From: Sipunculus nudus
Taxonomy: Eukaryota; Annelida; Sipuncula; Golfingiida; Sipunculidae
NCBI GenBank assembly: GCA_026874595.1
Contig: CM049310.1
Coordinates: 43,835,558-43,899,557 of the forward strand
Reading direction: 5' to 3'
Length of the DNA: 64,000 bases
Shown: piece after piece, positions 60,925 to 64,000 of the stretch
Layout of the letters: each line of letters opens with the position of its first letter
Numbering within the stretch: the stretch's first letter is position 1
The notes under the pieces: generated by a model
The model's database searches: none
What the model saw: only the letters and a program-made list of their open reading frames with translations
Told to the model about the DNA's origin: nothing
Program-made: the position numbers and the translations under genes

Positions 60925-63274
60925 TCAAGTGTTGTTTTTTAATTTTTTTAGTCTATCTTCTATCTTTGACAGTTCAGATATTACTGCTGTTGGGAGACCC
61001 ATCTTGGACTGGACCTGTTCAAGCTCTTCAAGACTTGCTGTTATGGTAGAAAGGCACTTCTTACACTGCTGCAAAACCTGATCAAAAGAAAATAGAGCAT
61101 ATGCAGACATTAGTTCCAGTTCGCAAAATGTGAAGCATGAAAAATTTACAGAAATCTGCTCCCACATTAACTTTTGTTTCTTGAAATTATGAAAGGTAGA
61201 GTATATAGTGCGCTTTAACAACATGAAGACAAAATGTAAATTTTTGTTTCTTCAACCATTTTACATGTCTCAAACTAAGACAGCTAAGATTATTAGCGAA
61301 CAATTAAAAACTCTTATCCCCTTATTTTTATTATAATTTCCACAGTATCTTCTCCAATGAGACAAAAGTGTGATGTATTTAAATACTAACATTTCCTTGA
61401 GATAAGCAGGAACCTATATACTAACACCTGTCTATTACATAAAGTTTAATAGGAAACCTTTTCCACATTTCATATTTTGATGTTAACTCTTTCTTTTAAG
61501 CTACATTTGGATAGAATTTTACATTCATAATTCTATATAGTCTTTTCATCTTTCATCAGACCCACCTGTTGGTTTTCCTTAATGGAGGACATTTCATCTA
61601 ACCTTGGCCTTTTTGCTTTCGGCTAGAAAGGGAAGGAGAATAGTCTTAAGGTTGCAATGTAATTTCTGTGTTTTTTTTTTTAATTTTTTAATTAAACAAT
61701 GTGTACCATCATATGCAAATAGTGACTACAGTTAATTTTTAAACACAACAAAATTCACACTACAAGACTTTATGTATGAAACTGTACTGATTATAAAATG
61801 CACACCAGGGAACGTAATACTTTGAAATTTTCAACTTTCCAACGGAACTGTATTAAAACAGGTTTGCCTAACTGTAGAAAAATTTGCCTTTCCACTAAAG
61901 ATGCATCCTACCATACTTGCAGTCACACTTGGCTAAGTGTTAACCTGATTCTGCCATCTTACAAAGCACACTTACATGCACAAAGAACTGAATGTTTTCA
62001 ATAGTAACACCATTATATCAAAAAAACAATTGTGCAGTGAAACAATCCAGAAAAATACAAGAAGTGAGGGCCTAAATGCTGGAAAGTATAAGAAATTTAA
62101 GCCCATTTATGAAACAAGGGACCTATGGGTCACGACGCTCAGCTGTTATATATGATAAAAAAATATTATTTAGAAATGAGGCACATGCTGGTTTTGTGTG
62201 GTAATAAATATAAGCTGTATTATGAGTTGTTGTTGTTTAGCTTATGTATTATTTTGATAGTACCTTTGGAGACAGGGAAGAGGATTGATTTCATTTATTT
62301 TATTAACAAATGGAGTACTATTGTCACACAGATTTTGACTTGGCCATATAACTTATAAGCAGAACATATAATATAAGAGTTTAACTATTTATTAAAAAAA
62401 ATACAAATATTGTCCCAAATATAATTTTTATTAAAAATAATAAGAGAATCATATGATTTTTTAAAATGAAATATAACTGATTTGATTATTAAAATAATAT
62501 TAAAGAATATATTCATGAATGCATTCATGAATACATTTTGAAAGTATTTGCACGAGTATTCATATATTTTCATTTTTACCTGAATTCCCATTCTTTATGC
62601 AAGAAATTTTATAATGGAGTACAAAATCATATTCGTATTTAAATACAATTACAAAGTATTTGCACCATGTCTGGAATTTATTCAGTTTTCACCAAACAAT
62701 GATGTTGAGAATCCAGAATATACAAAATTCACACATTTAAATAATGATCATAAGTACCTGGTTTTATGGCTTTTATTTATATTAAAAAATAACTGTAAAA
62801 AATTCATTTTGGACTAATTTCACATCATTGTACACACTAGACACCTTCATATGATCCCTAATGATTAGTAATGAATAATATGATTTACTTCTTTATCATT
62901 AAAATTGAACTGAAAAATGCCATAGGTGACTGCATGGTGTTATTTGGAATATGTGACATTCTACCCATCGATACAAGATTCTTATATCATCAGTAACTGC
63001 AAGTTAATTTCCTGTTATTATAAACTAACAAATTCCTTTTCTATTTTTCTTTAATTTGTTATTAAAAACCAATAAAAATTTATTAATTTATTGTTTTTTG
63101 TTATGTTCTTGGTTAAAACTACTAGATGAGTTGGGTTGGACACCTGGATCAACTGTGGCTTGCCATAAGCTGCCTGGATTCCATGTATGCCTCGCCTCAA
63201 GCGTGCATAATTTGATGAAAGGTCAACAAGGTCAACATACAGGTGACTCAAGAGGGGCTGGAGAGAGCCAAAGT
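60925..63274 (-). CDS. Unrecognised gene, three 3' exons, basic/coiled-coil C-terminus
   Basis: I do not recognise this protein. Three - strand exons join in phase. The first is 63144-63274, or 63144-63257 with the alternative acceptor CTCTCCAG; donor CAG|GTGTCC; SHLYVDLVDLSSNYARLRRG...KPQLIQ. The second is 61566-61622 (acceptor CCCTTTCTAG, donor CAG|GTGGGT; PKAKRPRLDEMSSIKENQQ). The third is 60925-61077 (acceptor TTTTCTTTTGATCAG; VLQQCKKCLSTITASLEELE...KIEDRLKKLKNNT, stop TGA). The 19- and 51-codon lengths of the last two exons and the phase-0 joins support a real gene. KAKRPR looks like a basic nuclear-localisation cluster and the tail has a heptad-like pattern with acidic and basic residues, so a small nuclear coiled-coil subunit is possible. 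Earlier exons must lie beyond 63.3 kb or outside the window. The gene is convergent with the ASB-type gene. Confidence 0.5.
61625..63140. other. Intron of the unrecognised gene
   Basis: Very AT-rich with only short unsupported open frames. No element is recognised. Confidence 0.4.
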
Positions 63275-63299
63275 CTGACAGGGTCTCATAAAAAACATT

Positions 63300-64000
63300 A
63301 ATAAAAGCTACAATTTTTGGCCAATTTCTTTTTAGCTTTCTAAACTAAAAAGCTGAAATGCTTATGTGTGCATGATATGAAAATTATATCAACAGTGCTC
63401 ACGGGAAACAAACGTGCCATGGTCACAGTTGGGCAAAATTTAAGGTACTAATTTTATATTTATACTAAATAAAATTTGAAAAATTCAGAACTAATTTTGG
63501 GTATTCAATTGAATCTTGATTAAATAATGTTACATCCCTGACAAAAAAATCTCTAGCTTCAGCAATGCTCTTGTTAAGGGAGTAAATATATTTCTTGATT
63601 TTTTACAAAGTGCATTATGTTTGGGCCCATAACTTAAAACAATTACACAATACTGACATCATTCTGGCATGTGCATAGAGAATGAAAAATATGTATATTA
63701 TTTATGATTAAAGTCAGATCAGTGGTTTTGATATTAGGCAGTCTTGAAGTGTAACAATGGGTTATTAATGGAAAAATGAAGTTTTTCATTAATATCTCGA
63801 ATGTCCTAGTGACCAAATTCTTGGCATGGTAGGGCATTTTGGAGACATCTAACTGTATGCCGAATTTAAGGAACTTAGAGCTGAAGCTGGGGGGCTGAGC
63901 TCTTGCAAACTGCATAACACTAGCTTGATGTAAACAATATGTTACATGGTGCTTGAAAACTTGATTAAAATCTACAGTTTTTGATCAACTGGTTTCAAAT
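63300..64000. other. Right end, nothing recognised
   Basis: AT-rich sequence, probably intron or upstream of the - strand gene. A - strand open frame at 63643-63915 shows no domain or splice support. Confidence 0.35.

Overview
The window looks like animal nuclear DNA, most likely from a bivalve or related mollusc. It is AT-rich. It has spliced genes with consensus GT/AG sites and AATAAA signals, an invertebrate-type Toll-like receptor, long TA and G/C microsatellites, and dense relics of LINE, SINE, Penelope-like, Helitron-like and inverted-repeat elements. One repeat family, whose ends read GCCCCCGCC...GGGGCATATAG and GCGGGGGCATTCGTGTCG, is a type I associate with bivalve genomes. That last point is recall, not a search result. 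No prokaryotic signature is present.

Layout, left to right. (1) 74-2830: a Toll-like receptor gene on the + strand whose body is one exon. It is intact in the LRR-CT, membrane segment and TIR domain but broken by about three one-base shifts in the ectodomain. (2) 2.8-19 kb: no convincing complete gene. This stretch holds a probable tRNA-derived SINE, a TIR element carrying a nested 5'-truncated LINE with a 12-bp target duplication, a second LINE 3' end, a Helitron/Helentron-like element with ten ~180-bp core units, and a decayed Penelope-like element with a GIY-YIG region. (3) 19.49-46.93 kb: a very large satellite array of ~498-bp monomers. It contains a 5,451-bp (11-monomer) higher-order unit present twice with no difference seen, and a ~1.5-kb (3-monomer) unit present about three times. 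A second piece of the Helitron-like element interrupts it near its left edge. (4) The array is bracketed by two same-orientation copies of a ~400-bp block (18.74-19.12 and 48.15-48.57 kb). Each block contains what looks like a first coding exon (MTDS...DPETHIR) with splice sites, and the copies differ only synonymously plus by an in-frame 6-bp indel. (5) 48.6-56.3 kb: a MITE-like repeat, a GC-richer possible promoter, and two arrays of a ~130/260-bp repeat. (6) 56.36-59.9 kb: a complete gene model on the + strand for a 352-residue ankyrin-repeat/SOCS-box (ASB-type) protein. (7) 60.9-63.3 kb: three in-phase exons of an unrecognised gene on the - strand, convergent with the ASB-type gene.

The two recognisable host genes both fit signalling roles: a TIR receptor at the membrane, and a Cullin-5 ubiquitin-ligase substrate adaptor in the cytosol. 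Nothing in the sequence shows that they work together. The least explained structure is the higher-order satellite flanked by duplicated, apparently constrained exons.
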